Positions 1 to 13,550 are shown, counted from the first letter of the stretch. The stretch: 64,000 bases of DNA from Nereocystis luetkeana (GCA_031213475.1 JARUPZ010000019.1:8896698-8960697); one strand, 5' to 3'. Numbers and translations: made by a program. Notes: generated by a model not told the origin, from the sequence alone.

Positions 1-3000
1 CTTCGTGACGACAAAGACGGGATTCTTTGGCATAAACACGCTCAAGGTGGGGTTCGAAGCGCCGGGTCTGATCTACTACAAGTGGGACTACTCGGGGGTA
101 AGGGCCCTGACTACGCTTTGTGTTAAGTCGTAACTGTGCTCAGTCATATTTTGACGTATTGTATTGGTATATTTTGTGTCATGTCGAGAGCCGGCTATAC
201 GGTACCAGGCACACTATGGAGCGGCTGAAGATTGTTTATGTAGTGTGATCTTGAGCGTGTCTACTCCCGTGTATTTGGGTATGCTTACGAGGGGATTCGT
301 CACGTGGTCTGCGCCTTGGACTCGGATGCCTTCAGCGTTTGGTGTTTCTTTTATCGGAATCGCGCAATGAAACTGATCCCTGTGCCCGAATCATGTAATC
401 CAATTGAGTTTTCTTTCACGGTCGACAAGACTACGGTTCAGCCTCCAAGTAGTGGCGTTATTCAATCGCGAGTCACTCCCAACGGCATAATCCCGCAAAG
501 TCGATTTTCCCGTTCCAACCTCCAGATGCTGCCGACAATGATCAAAAGAATGCGCAAGCCGGTGCGGGTGATGGCGTGGGGGGTGAAGAAATTAAACATC
601 GATCGTCGTTTCAGCATGAAGGTGAGCGTGATCGTTTTTGGTCGTGGAACTGTTCCTACGAGGCGAACGAAAACGGGGTTTTGCCGTAACTATCCGCAAA
701 ACATGGGTCGTGCGTGTGCTTCGACTTGTTTATCGCTGACGATTCGTGTGTGGCTCGTATGTGAGGAGCACATGCATTATTTCGTTCCGTATGTTGCGAT
801 AGGCAATGTTTTCGCGGCGGCAGAACTGGGAGGAAACTACACAACGCGAAACAATCTACCATCCTTCCTGGTCGGAAGTCTATCGCTTGTTTGTCAGCGT
901 TCATATTTTGTCACGGTGGATACCTAATGGCAACCGTCTAATAGAGACATCGGAAACGTTGACCGTGATACAGTATGCGTGGGGCGCAGACGAGTGGTTC
1001 TCCCCTCTTTGTTTGGCCTCAGCTCGACTCGGTCAATGGGGACCTTATCACTCCAGCAGGCATGAAAGACGAGATAGTTTTTCGGCATCCAGCTTCAATT
1101 CGCCATGTGTTCCGTGCCCCACACCACCCCTGGCGTGCTTCATCAGGAGGAGGACAGGAAGGAGTATTCCGATAAACCGCTAAATTACTTCATCGGGTAC
1201 GCGGTACCCACCTCCCCCGGGCGATCGAGAATTTTTACCAGGCGAGTATCGCGTTGCAAATTGTGCATGGCGATGCCAGCGCCAAATACCCCCAACGGTG
1301 TTTTTTTTTTTTCGACCCGAGTGGCTTATCCGCTCGCAGGCGTAAGAAGACCGATCTTGTGTCATGTCGTTGTTAGGCCAAAGTTTAAAAACGGGCTCTG
1401 TCGAATCCGCATTCCTGGTTATCGATCGTCCACGGTGACTGAGCGGTCCGTGCGCTTGAGTAACGGCACCGTTTATCCCACCCGCCTCTGCCGAATGCAG
1501 GCATCCTGTTCGTGTACCCGAGTGTCCTAGTACAGCAATATAAACCCGTAATAAGTCTCCGGCGTTAAAAATTACTCTCCATGCTTCATCATCCCCTGAG
1601 ATTGCCACCCGGCTTGTAATCGCGAGCAGGACGGCTCGGAATTTCTTCCTCCAGCACCCGGTGATCCCACGGCGCTGGCGCAACAGCCTCGCGAAAGAAC
1701 ACCTCGCTCAACATCTTGTGCTTGATGGTGACAGCCCGGCGCTCCACGCGCAGGTGAGAAGATGAACTGCTCTTATCAATCGACTACGAGCACTAGTGAA
1801 AGCAATTCAGCAATACTATTGCAGGCATAGCACCGCTCAGGTCCACGTTCGTGGCTCCAACACAGGCGAGTTGTATGTGCTGATGGATGGGTGGATGAAA
1901 GCTTTCCTTCGGCGCGGAACCGCCAGAGAACAGCACTGACATCGTTACCTCACCACCTAATCGTGGAAACAGCTGCCGTACATCTATGCCGTGCTTTGGT
2001 CGCGCTGCGCCGAATTGACCTTCTAGCTCATCTTCTGAATGCTCTATAGACCACTACCCTCTCGATCCCATCCCATGTTCCATGAAGAACCCCACCTCTC
2101 GCCTCCCCCACCCCCCACACCTGTATCATTTATGCCCTTGCCGTTCTCAACCTTTCGGTGGCGTGCTCATCCGTGGAACGGTAATCCGTACGGATCCGTG
2201 AAATGGCAACCTGATTGTCAACAGGAACGATTCCTTGCTGGCGCCGAAGAACAAGGCGTAAAGCGCCCCGAGAGCACCTATTTTATGCCTACCGCCGCCG
2301 ACACCCCCATCAGGGCCTTCCGAAGTTGGTATAACTCCCGGGGAGGTAGTGGTCCTCAGTGGGCGAAGGTGAGTGAAGCGGGGGCTAACCTCGCCCTTTG
2401 GCCCTATGGTATGTGACCCGATCGTTTAACTGGATCTCACGGTCTGCCAAGGTGTACATTGGGCACCGTTGCTGCCAAACCATGACAGACCATACTGTAC
2501 GAAAGGAAGAGCCCTGGGCTAGGGTGTTTTGTGTGCGTGTCGAGCGTGCGTCACGGTTACAAGGTCTGTGGCCTCAAGGGGACACCCTCGGTTTTCATAA
2601 GTGATTTTGGATTATGTACCCGGGGAAGCGCTCGGGATGATTTCCGCGATGACTGCAGGTCTCAAAACAGACGACCTGGTCGGATGTTATTTCTGCATGA
2701 CCTAGGTGTCCAGCCGTCCAACCCCACAGCGAAACGAGTACCATAAGAGAGTCAAGACATAAACGAGTGAAACCGTCCTCCTTATGCTGCAGGGAATCGA
2801 CCCGTCCGACCTTGGTGCAATGCTTCCTCGGGAGGAGGCCTTAGATCGACTTCACTCTCACACAAAGGACTGCTCTGCCTGCAACAAGGCCTACCAAGGT
2901 ATGTCCTGTGCATGAACTTCAGGCTGCTTTTGTCGTTGTCTTTCGTACACGGTCGTCAATGCAATGAATGTTATATGGATATCGGTAGAAACGTGGATAG

Positions 3001-3845
3001 ACCGCATCGCTGTTACCTCGATTAGTCCTTTGGTTCGTTCCGTGATACTGACGCATTGATGGCCTCGTTCGTTTCCATACCAGTGTCGGGTAAGGTGAAA
3101 AAACTGGCTGCTGGTGGCTCCGTTTTGCTACTGGCAGCGGCAGCCGTGGCTCCGCGAGGAAGGCTTGCTCTTGGGCTTGCTGGTGGAGCTCTAGCAAACG
3201 CGGGTGAGAAGAAAGGACGACATCAGAGCCCTGTAGTAGTTCTACGGTAGCGCGGCAGATGCCTTGACATTGTGAGCCATGACAGGCATTGAGATAGTGT
3301 GGTAGGCTGGCAACCTCGAAACAGATACCACGATACCGTGAAACGTATGAGACCGCATGACTATGAGGACCGATTATTGTCACGTTCGTTGTTTCTGGTA
3401 ACGATTGGATCATATACCTGTTGTTTGGTGTTAGTTGCGTATCTCGCTCGATGTCTTGTAGAACATGCGGGGCGAGAAAACTCTCGTTCATAAGAGATAG
3501 TAACTCCTCGATGACGCGGCACCACAAGAGGGACAAAAACGCCTCGGTGAGGAGAACCCCAAGAGCATTGAGTGTGGTGTCGGTGACGGGTCTTTTGCTC
3601 CATATCCATGGTTTTCTCGTCCTTCTCTGGTAGGCCCCCCTTGCGATTGGGAACACCAAAGTGACGCGCACTACTAGCTTGTTTGACATGCCAAGATGTT
3701 TTGTATCGCGCACATCTGAACCTCCCTTTTCGACCCGTCTCTCTGCGAAATGTGTGCTTTATGTCGTCAAGGTCTCGCCGTAAAGATGGCGAAACGGGAG
3801 CAGAAGTTTGTCTTCCTGGACTACGTCCACTATCATCGCGACTAG
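1..3845 (+). CDS. Pheophorbide a oxygenase-like Rieske oxygenase, C-terminal part (5' end outside window)
   Basis: Seven exons join in phase: 1-97, 1147-1241, 1630-1753, 2225-2368, 2793-2898, 3084-3203, 3772-3845 (stop TAG). Seen: a PTSPGRSR segment (exon 2), LVLDGDSPALHAQER (exons 3-4), YFMPTAADTPIRAFRSWY (exon 4), HTKDCSACNKAYQ with a CxxC pair (exon 5), a hydrophobic Leu/Ala-rich stretch of about 25 residues (exon 6) and FVFLDYVHYHRD at the end. Known: this order of motifs, including the C-terminal CxxC and membrane segment, marks the PAO/TIC55/PTC52 group of plastid-envelope or thylakoid Rieske monooxygenases, some of which open the chlorophyll macrocycle. The Rieske [2Fe-2S] and mononuclear iron ligands would lie upstream and are not visible, so substrate cannot be assigned. 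The intron after 1241 must start with GC (GCGAGT) to keep the frame. It is transcribed toward the next gene (convergent). Confidence 0.85.
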
Positions 3846-4399
3846 CCTTCAACACCAAACAGCAAAAGGTTGATTATAGAGACGAACGCAGGATAAAACG
3901 TGGCTGAATGCCCCGCGGACAAGCGGTTGTCCCGACACCACATGGAGGCAGCAGCCTAGTACGTTTTATGCTCGGCGTGGCTATATGAACTTCTATATCA
4001 CATGGCAAGGTCGAAGCGACGTTGATGCCAGTCCGACGCAACAATGGCAGAGTACTTGGATTATTCAATAATCTCTTGGATCGTTCGTAGTACCAGGTAT
4101 ACTTTACTGCAGACACAGATGTTATGGATGCATTTGTAAATTAGCAAGCACGAGGGGCAGCTTTATAGTATGGGCTGAACTGTGATGGGTCTGGCGCGCA
4201 GACTGCTCCAATGTGATATCAAAGTAATACCAGTGGGGTTTTGCATGTCTGATGCAGCTTTTGCAATATTCGGTGCAGTGATCTCCCCGCGCAAGCCAAG
4301 ACGGATTGCGACGACAGCGTCTGACCTGCACTCTTCATAGGTATAAAGCATTCACGCCTCGGATGACGTAGCACTGAACGTTTTATGTTAATGCTATGC

Positions 4400-5200
4400 G
4401 TCAGCGAAAACATCTCGTGACATCACGTCAGGACGTTAACTGATTTCTGGATTGTGTGATAATATAGTGTTAACGTGTTATGTTACTAGCGGGCGATCGC
4501 GTAGCGTTATATTATAGTTTTTCTTGATCCCGTATCGACCTCAGTTTATGTGTCACGGTGTTGAGAGTAGGCAGCCCATAGCGAATAACAGTATGTTGGC
4601 GTTTTAGCGGAATTCCCAGTGGCTATCGTAACACATGCTGGAGGGATAGCGTACATGGTCAATCAAACGTTAACACTATGTTAGCGTGTTCGCGACATCA
4701 GCCCGTAGCGAGCAACGCCATGTTAGTGTATCAGCGGAATGTGCACGTGCTACCGTAAGATACTCTAGACGGATGGCATACACGGCCAATTAAACGCTTA
4801 CATAACAACTATGTTAGTGTGTCAACGGAATCCTTAGAACTATCGAAACACACGTTAGAGGGATAAAGTATATGGCCAATATAAAACTAGCATATTGGTC
4901 CCGTATCAGCGGCAGCAGCAGTCCGTATCGAACGACGTTATATGAGGGTGTTAACGAAAGTCTTGCTACCATAACATACCTCAAACGGATAACGTACATG
5001 ATCGATAAAACACTAGCATTATGATGAGGTGTTCGCTCGTGTGCAATTTATGAAGTAACACAACTTAGCAGATAGCGTACATCCCCAATCTAACTTCAAG
5101 AAAACTTTACTGCAGTGCTAGCTCGTACGTGCGAGTATGCAGAACACGTTATAGATGGAGAACGTAATGGTGTTATAAATTAATATCGTACTGGCGGGGT
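4400..5200. repeat. Degenerate tandem array, spacing about 85-126 bp
   Basis: A block of the type GGATAGCGTACATGGTCAAT followed by CTATGTTAGTGTGT recurs near 4646, 4770, 4860, 4986 and 5070. Copies are diverged and unevenly spaced. No coding potential was seen. Confidence 0.6.
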
Positions 5201-5969
5201 TTCCTTTTTTGCGTTTTTGGCGGGGATCCCCCGTCAATGTCCCTTGTTTTGGGGTCTCAAAATTGTGGAGGCGTTTTTTACCGGGGATGCCATGTTACCC
5301 TCTCCTCCCGGGGATATTTTTGTACGTGTCCCCTACGAGGATCTCGGCGAAATTGGATATCAAGGCTAGAATAGGTTACTCCGCGACGTCGCTTTACCAC
5401 TAACACAGTCAACACATGTTAGATCTAGGGAAGACCCGAAGGGTAACATCGTAATATTACGTTGGAACGACTTCGGCCCCAACGGTAAATCAGTAATACA
5501 ATGTTAGGCCCGGATTGAATGTTTTGGCAACACAGCAACGTAATGTTAAAATCAGATATTTACTGACAGTAACACCGTAACATATTGTCAGACAGACCTC
5601 CACATTTCGGCTAACATCCGAACATTATGTTACGTATCAGCCGGCTAAGACTAACCGTTACTAACGGAAGTTAAAATGTTACGTTATCCGACCCTACGGC
5701 AATCAGACGGGGAGTGCGAATAACGTCGTGTTAGTAATGCTGGCCACTATGTTAAGATAATTTAGTGTGTTATTTGAAACGTAGTGTTGGGTGTTACTAA
5801 TAGTGCTGGTCAACATGGTTACACTATGTTAGGATGTTATGTGTGTCACTCCCACCACGTTGGTGTGTTATGTCTGACGCTGTTTAGACAGTTACATTGT
5901 GTTATCATGTTAGTGAATGCAGATATCGATCTGGGCATGTTAGAGTGATAACCTACGTATATTGTCGAA

Positions 5970-6273
5970 TTGTTGTGATACTGCTTTGTATGAGGTTGAA
6001 AGCCCGGTAATTACCTGGGTTCAGGCACTGGGTTCGTATTTGTAGTACTTGGAAGGCGTATCTTAGGTGGAAAGCCAGGGGTTTCCCAGAGAGGCACGAG
6101 TCTGATCTCAGTCTCCGTCGTGCACGAAAAGAGTAAAGCTGCTCTTCTTTTCTATATCTAAGCAAACAACACACGGGAGTACCAACGAGTACCGACTTCA
6201 TAGGCAGACCTGTCCAGGGATACAACGTGTCCCGCTTGCTTGATATTAACAAGTGGCGTCGTCGGTAGGACCG
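5970..6273 (+). repeat. Dispersed repeat, copy 1 (inverted copy at 27,199-27,503)
   Basis: About 300 bp match the reverse complement of 27,199-27,503 from end to end, including the segment GGTTGAAAGCCCGGTAATTA and a terminal GTGGCGTCGTCGGYAGGAC. The terminal 19 bp also occurs alone at 26,546-26,564, which suggests a third, truncated copy. It is probably a non-autonomous mobile element; no coding frame was seen. Confidence 0.75.
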
Positions 6274-7808
6274 ACCGATACTGCAACACCGTGCCTCCCA
6301 ACGGGACCCTTTTTTGGTTCAAGGACGACGACGATCTTCGGTGGCTCGGGAAAATTTACAGTAGTGCAGACAGGAAACCTAAGAGTAAATTATTAGAAAC
6401 ATCCGCAAGTACCCTGCATCCCGCATATAGATGAACGATGAGTGATATCAGCCTACTGTTTGCAAGGTGCCGCCCGAGTTATTTCGGGTGCACGCTGTAG
6501 TAGGATCGCCAGTACAGAGCAGCACGTGCTGACACAATGCATTCTTCCCCTGGCTTCCTACCCACGCCTGACGCTCTAGGCAACAAGACATCTCGGATAT
6601 ATTCCATTTCCATCCGAATGATTGCACAGGCCAAAACAGTATGCGGGGGGGGGCGCTGATGACCTGGGAAAGTTCGTTTTTTTCAGTCGCAGACACTGTT
6701 CTGAGTGTCTTCGTCCCTCGCACTCCGTGTCACCCCCCCCCCTTTTGAATGAGCTTCTTTTTCTCATGCCAAACGGGAGGGAAACATGTCACGGGAGGAG
6801 GCTTCGATCACACCCAGTCCCATTCGTCGACGATCCATCTCCTATCCACCCTCTTTGTCGAACCCAGTGTATTCTTATTGACTGGTTCAGGAACGGCACC
6901 TACCGGCTTTCCGCGGCAGTGTCAATGTGACCGTGCACACACTAAAAAAAGCGAAAACAACGTGATATATAGAGCTCCAGGCTCGACATATCTCCCTACA
7001 TTACTGGTACAAACAGTACGGACTCAACGACGTTGGGTTACGACGGAAAAACATACATGCAAGTTAATCGCTCCAGAAGAAGTCGTTATTGTTTCTAAGT
7101 ATACTGTACTGCACCTTCTCGGTGTATGTCGGTGGGTATGCATGCCATTCCCGAAGGTTTCTGTCGGCCTCAGTGAACACAAATCAACACCATCTGGCAT
7201 CAGACAGGATGGCAGCAGCAGCTGAAGGACCTCTGGGGGGGTAACGTCTAACTTATGTGACAAACAATACATCTGGCAGACCTGGTGACAAGAACTATCC
7301 TTTACCAGGAATTACAGACAAACGTGACCGATGTCCACACCACAACGGTTTGTGAAGCGGGTTTCGGACTTTTTTCTACTATTCACATACACGACAATAC
7401 AGGTACTCGTATGATTTTTTTTGGACGTTTATCGAAAAAACTCAAATAGATTACTGCGCAACGTCTTGTAACAGGTAAAAAATGGCGACTGACGTCATGG
7501 CCCACGGCCAAGTTTCTATGCTTTGATTTTTTTGAAAGTGACGTCACGATTCTGGATGACGACACATGTCGACCAAAGATTTCCCACCAATCCAATTGTA
7601 GCTCTCATAGCTGAGGTTGAGGTCAAAAACAACAATAAATGTCTCACGCCCCACCAAAAGACGTTCATACGCGGTATACCACCCTAGCTGACCACAACAA
7701 AGTACTGGTACCACTATTCCACCGGAACCACCCAGAAAGATAGTACCAAATAAAACGCGCTAGGTTTACTTGGACAACCACTATTTCTCGAAGGTGTTGA
7801 GAGATCTA

Positions 7809-10800
7809 CTAGCTGCCTTCGACGCCATCTGCCTCTCGAGCACGATTGGGGTGGGAGTAAATCGGCGAGGAAGGCGCAGTACCGCTTGCATCAACCAGAG
7901 CTTCGGCTCCCTCAAAAGACAACGAGGGGTCCACCGCCACGAGCGCCTCTGCCTGGTTGGTGACACGGGGTCGAACCTTGTCCAGGAACTCATGAGCATC
8001 AGCTACCGACTCGTAATTGTGGGCATAGCCCTGGCGCCCAGCCACCTCTGCTCGGTACCGGACCTGTTTAAAGCCGGTATGATTTGACCCATGGGAAGAA
8101 TCAAACGCCGACGATGGCGACTACACATGAGCAAAATTAAATGTGCTGGTAGCATTCATGGTATATCATTGCAGAAGTTCCAGGCTAGTCATTTGTACCC
8201 GATATTCACTCGGACATTGCAATGTTGTATCTGCTCCGCCCCATCCCTTTTTCAGCGGGGCCTGGATTTTAGATTGGAGAGCTCTGAGGTACAAAATATA
8301 ATAGAGCGTTCGTCATACTGCCGTGACCGTGATCGGTCGCATGCCATCAAGTCGTCTGCGAATCCAACATTTCATTGTTCTTTAAAAAATCGAAGCACAA
8401 AATAAATGAAGGCACCTACATGCAATTGCAGTACATTGCACTACAAACGTCCTTCGATGCAGCGCCTAAGCCGGCTGTGTACACATATCGTATATTGTCA
8501 ACATGATGAATGCGCGCGCGCCTTGTCACCCAACGATTATGCAACCTATCACAAGTGATGCTCACCTTGTTAAGGTTATCTCTCATGTCCGCCAATTGCC
8601 TTCGGAAGGAATCCTGGGTGGCCATCATGAGGCCGCAGATGTCTTCATCGAACTCTCCCGGTCCTGCACGCCGTTCCTGTGTAGTGCCTCCTGCGTCAAA
8701 CGAAAGAGGCTCTGTTCTCTCAGCGCCGTGCGTTGTGGGCATTTTCTCCGTGCAGCCCGAATCCTCATCTGCCGCGGATCACCCATCGCAACCCAAGTAA
8801 GGTTTTACCTCGCCGTACAACAAATAACACGGCGAGAGTATGAGTACGGCTGGTATGGAGACATCAAGACACGATACTTCGACAAGTACCGCTTTCCACA
8901 GTGCGTAGATGTTGTCCCAGCAAGTTCCATGCACGCACGTGGCACAGTCTAGAGATGGCGACGGAGTGTCGGTGGAGTCGGTAGTGCTCACATCGTACCT
9001 CGAAATATTACCAGGTACCAGGCATATAATATGTCGTGTTGAACAAGACCGTCAATTTCACGTTGTGGTCTACTCGCGACGGAGTCCGTTGTCAAACTTC
9101 CGGAGCCTTGTTTTGTGAGCGGCAAGGCACTTACCGCGTCTTTCGAAAGTTTTCGGGTTGGGAATCGCCGAAACAAATGCTAACAGACGGGTCAAAATAG
9201 GGCAGCCTTGTTCACTCACCTGGGGATAGAAACCGCTGCTGCACGGGTGCTGTTGCCTCAAGTGCCCGCCGCCAGGCCGAGCAATTATCTGACTGGGACT
9301 TCGCCATTGCAGCGAAGAACGTCTGTTGGGCATCCCGGAGACCAACATATGAGACGCAGGAGTCGAGAGGAAGTATTGGCAGGGATTTCGAACGAAACAA
9401 AGAGCATTTTGACTGCTTTGGTAACATGAACTCCGCAGCAACGAGGTAAAAGGTCTTTAACTACTGCTGCTTCTAACGAGTGTTGTCACCTGAAGGTAAG
9501 CAGGTGCACCGCGTGGCCCCAATCCCTGCATTCCCTCGTGATCATTCGGTTGGGCCACCTCGCCTCTCTTGTTTTCAAGGCTTCCGCTGACGTCATCTCT
9601 ACGTCCGACGCCAACGCCGTCGGCTTCAAGCCCCGTCGTGCCGGTGGAGACAAAACCATCGGTAGATCGAGCGCGGCGTCGGGACGGGGTGGTACCGGAC
9701 GACGATCGCTCCGCCGATGCTCCAGAATCTGCCGCAGGGCCTCGGTCAGTGTTGCGGTAGTTGGCTGGCATGTCGCATGCAAATCGCCCCCACTTCGCGT
9801 AAGGCTCCCCCTGTCTGTACCCCACACCATCTATTTGTGTTCCACTTGTCCTGTGGCCAGCGCTTACTGCCGACTCCGTGCCCACCATTCCTGGGACTGC
9901 GATATCGACTTGTACCGCTGCAGAGCTTCCCACCGCCTGTTGGCGTTAAAACAGACACCCAAGCAGCGTCGGCAAGAGGTGGACTCTCAGTGTTTCAATT
10001 CGATCGGTGAGCGCTGCTATTTCATTATGAGTCGGGATATCTGAGTAGACCCAACAATTGATCATATATCGGGCATTGCGGAGCGAGTAGACAACGCATT
10101 AAGATGGGCATCCAATGCCGCACAAGCACCAGGGCTAACGAATGTGCGAATTTCCTCCGAGGAAGCGATTCAGAAGGATGACAGAAGCTAACCCACCAGT
10201 GTAATGACAACTCATCTTGCAGCGTCAGCGGCATGTTCGACTATTAATGGTACGTACATCTCAGCCGGACGCCCTACACGGATATGCCCTCCTCTCACAC
10301 ATTGGGTCTTGTGACGGCCACACGTCGTAGTCGTGGCATAGTCACAGCAAGATACTTTGAATGGTTGCGTATATGCCTCAGTAAGAAAGACGAGATGAAA
10401 ATGTTCGCATCGTCGACATACAACACACACTAGAAGCCCTCCCATCATGTGACGCACTACTTCCAGCGTTTGATACTACCCCCCATCTTGCCTGTGTGCC
10501 GCAGCTGCGAAGATCAACGCCCCTCTCCGTGTCGTGCGCGTACTCCACAGATGCCACGCCACTAGTCCGCGAAATGGTATTTACTTTCATATCAGGGGGC
10601 CGTCCCGGGTCGTGCACTTCAGTAGAGCGATCGATTAGCACGCCCCGCTTGGATATGCCGTCAATGTCCGTAGCTCCCATCTTCCTATTTTCAGCACTGG
10701 CACCCTGGGTTTCGTCCCGTGTAACGTTTCGGTGAAGAAACGGTGCGACACCGGTGTCCGTTCGTTTTGTAGGCTCTGAGTCGTGGGGACCGCTGACAGC

Positions 10801-12435
10801 ATCCATCCAGCATCCACCCAACGACCTCCGAGTCTGTTTTTCCTCGATGCCCAGTCGGCGTCCACGGATGTTGGCGTTATTGCCCGGGGCAATCTCGGTA
10901 ATATCTTCAGTATTATCGTCCGCATGAGACTCGGGGCTGGTGCCAAAGTCTGTGGTGGCTGGCAAGCCTCGTTTCAACTCGGCGCTCAGGTCGTCCCAGG
11001 CCTGGCGGGCTTCCTGAATAGTCTCGTGCTGTGGACTGCGAGCCACCTCTTCCTCCAGAGGAGAAGCTCTCACAGAAGAAACGGCCGTAACAGGCTCCGA
11101 CATTTGATTCTCCATATTATTGTCGGGCAAGATATTCTTCATTCCCCGTATCTGTGGTGTCTGGAGCGCACGGCTGTTCGCCTGAGGCAGCACAGCTTCT
11201 TCCAAGTCTCCTGATCGGTCACGCCCTCTGGGCGCGACAAAGTGCAAGGGCTGGCGTACGGCATCCTCGCCGCCACCTTCTAGTAAGGTATCCAGCTCTT
11301 CGAAGTCGTCGTCTCCATAGTCGTCGTCTTCCCCGTCTCCTTCTGCTTCATCTTGTTCTTCAGCGTAACTCACGGAAATGCCCCCTCTAGTTAGTTCTCG
11401 GCTCCGAGTACCTCCAAGATCTGGTCCGTCCGCTTCTTGTCTTGAAATCGGGGGAGATTTGTGGTCTGACACCGAAGCAAACTCATCTAGCGGCATGGAA
11501 CTCCGCGGGGTGCTTTCTGCCCTACTGTACCCGGACGCCACGTCGCTCGCTTCCTCGACTGGACTGCTGCGCAGCCCATCCTTGTGTTGACTTGGAAGCG
11601 ACGTGGATTCCTGCTCGATACTTTGGCGAAGGAAACCTGAGCTTCGTTGAGCCTTGGTTCCATAACCGCCCCGTATCTCCGAAAACGAGTCTCTCGGTCT
11701 CTGTTCTCTTTCCGTTGCCCGAGCTTCAACGCGCAAATCCCCTACCGCTGCAGGCACCATCATTTTTACTGACTCGATACTGCTGGCTACCTCTCCTTCG
11801 CTATCATACTCGGAGCTCTGCCTCGCCGCACCAGCGTTTGGAGACGCCGAAATCCCAGCGGTTCCGCGAATGCCCGCCGATCGACCGTCGGGTGGCGGAT
11901 AGCCACCTGACTGGTATAGCGTATTTAATTTACTCCCCGATGAAGGCTTAGACTTCTCTAAACCTGCGGGAGAAACGGCAGCCTTCGGCCCTCCAAGCGG
12001 ACCCGAGTCAAGCAGACCCAGTTCCTTGGCTGTGGCGAAATGGGCCGAAGAGCGTGCTTCCGTGAGCAAACGGCTGACCCCACCTCCCTCGTGCGCGACC
12101 GCCACGCCCTCGCGACTGGGCTTCAGCCTGGACGGGGATTTCCGCGTATTTTTTAGGTACTTGTCAGAGTCGCTACTCAGCGACATGTCCATTTCATCTT
12201 TGTCCAGGATGGTGTTCGCCGCCCCCGATCTCCTGAAAACGTTCGCCCCTTCAGCTGTGTTTGATCGGGGAGTGCTGGAGCCTCCCTCCTTGTACTTGTT
12301 GAGGAAGCTCATAGCCTTGTCCAGCGCAGAGGCCGGGGCAGCAGGAGCTGATGCTCGAAGAGGGGCTTTTGAGTCCATATCGACGACAGGAAGAAGGCTG
12401 GCCGAAGGCGCTTCCTGCTCCCAAACCATCAACAT
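7809..12435 (-). CDS. C19orf44-like (DUF4614) protein, five exons, about 983 aa
   Basis: Exons on the minus strand: 12435-10492, 9936-9490, 9322-9220, 8768-8566, 8063-7809 (stop TAG); all codon phases agree. The first exon encodes about 648 mostly disordered residues rich in Ser, Glu and Asp, with a conserved-looking KAMSFLNKYK near residue 40 and an acidic DDDYGDDDFEEL tract. The last exons give MMATQDSFRRQLADMRDNL and YESVADAHEFLDKVRPR. Known: animal C19orf44 has FLKK-like, SDS-acidic and VQT motifs and ends with a DUF4614 region of the form YHTLEEAKEYIRxHRP; the order and spacing match, including AAVQVDIAVPG in exon 2. The function of this family is not established; a link to cilia or flagella is only a guess. 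Intron 1 begins with GC (AG|GCAAG). The start codon is uncertain: ATGs at 12435, 12429 and 12378 are in frame, and an upstream exon is possible. Confidence 0.65.
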
Positions 12436-12691
12436 GGAACATGCAAACACCAAGAGTCGTAAGGTTCATGGGCGATGGTGGGTTCTGTAGGCGCAACGAA
12501 GGCCGCAGCTCGGATAAACATATATGTTGGTGATATGGGATAACCTACACATACTGCTGTACATTACCAGAAACTTACAGCAATAAGGACGAGGAAAACT
12601 GTGTCAGGCTGGATGTCAATTTTGAGAATGGGTGCGTTCTACACTGTTAAAGTTGTTTGTTTATGAAGGGTAAATCATAAACACCCTGTCA

Positions 12692-12974
12692 TGATCGATA
12701 CCTGGTACTCTGGAGCGTGACAGGCCTTACGCATTTAGGCGAGGTAAACAGAATTCCTGATCGTCTTCGGAAGGACTCTCGTGTTGGATTATATCAGGCG
12801 AACGAGGAGAGAGAGAGGGAAGACGTGTCCACCTCTGACGTCGGTCAGTCGTCGTAGTGATGGTTTCACCCAGTACCAAGATACCCCCGGCATAAACAAG
12901 CCTTCCTACCATATACGTATTCCACCGCACAAGACTGTGCGATACGTACAGCAGTACTCAGAGCATACTCAACA
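12692..12974 (-). repeat. 3' LTR of the copia element
   Basis: It aligns with 17,559-17,831 over its whole length. It carries an extra CCTGGTA at about 12,699 that the other LTR lacks. Confidence 0.9.
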
Positions 12975-13550
12975 GCCCCCCTGCTCTGTGTACGGCATAT
13001 TGTAGCCGTCCACGTATAAAGAAGGGAAAAACCGCGTGGGGAACCTTCTGTCAACACATAAATAAAATAAACCGAAGCCAAACAAACTAGAACGACATGC
13101 ATGAACTACAACAACCCGCAGTTGGATAATCCCTTTTTAAAACGTCGGTATATCGTCACCATTGCCAGGTAAACGGCAAGTATTCAGGTACATAATCTCA
13201 GAACTAAAACCTCACTAAGCTGCCAAAGTAATACGTCAGTCTTTCAGCCAATAACAACAAAATCTTCCTCCTGTCCAAAGCCCCAAACTATACTCTTAAA
13301 GGAATACCGAAAGTCTTAAAACTGCAAAATACACAAATAAATCCACATTTACGTCAATAACGTTCAGATTATCCATCTGGCGCGCCAAATGCTCCTCACT
13401 CGGACGTGATACTAATCGTCTCCTCCAATCAGCATTTTCTCTGTCACTAAAAACAAATCCCAATCTAGTCATGATCCCTTTCAAATCACCTATATCCATC
13501 CAATCTGATTCAACGCAAAACTAATTCCTCCCTTCCAGCCCGAAATAACA

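Larger units (their letters stand above)
3846..7808. other. Gene-free spacer between two convergent genes
   Basis: I found no convincing exon on either strand. The spacer holds the degenerate tandem array at about 4,400-5,200, further TGTTA/TAACA-rich sequence to about 5,960 that looks like more decayed copies, and a dispersed repeat at 5,970-6,273. The rest is unremarkable. Confidence 0.6.

Noticed and set aside
975-1175. Plus-strand frame starting MRGAQTSGSPLFVW as an oxygenase exon
   Set aside because: It does not resemble the family, and the frame giving PTSPGRSR from 1,147 joins both neighbours in phase.
10783-12490. Several long plus-strand open frames (143-169 codons)
   Set aside because: They are antisense shadows of the large first exon of the C19orf44-like gene, whose exon chain is phase-consistent.
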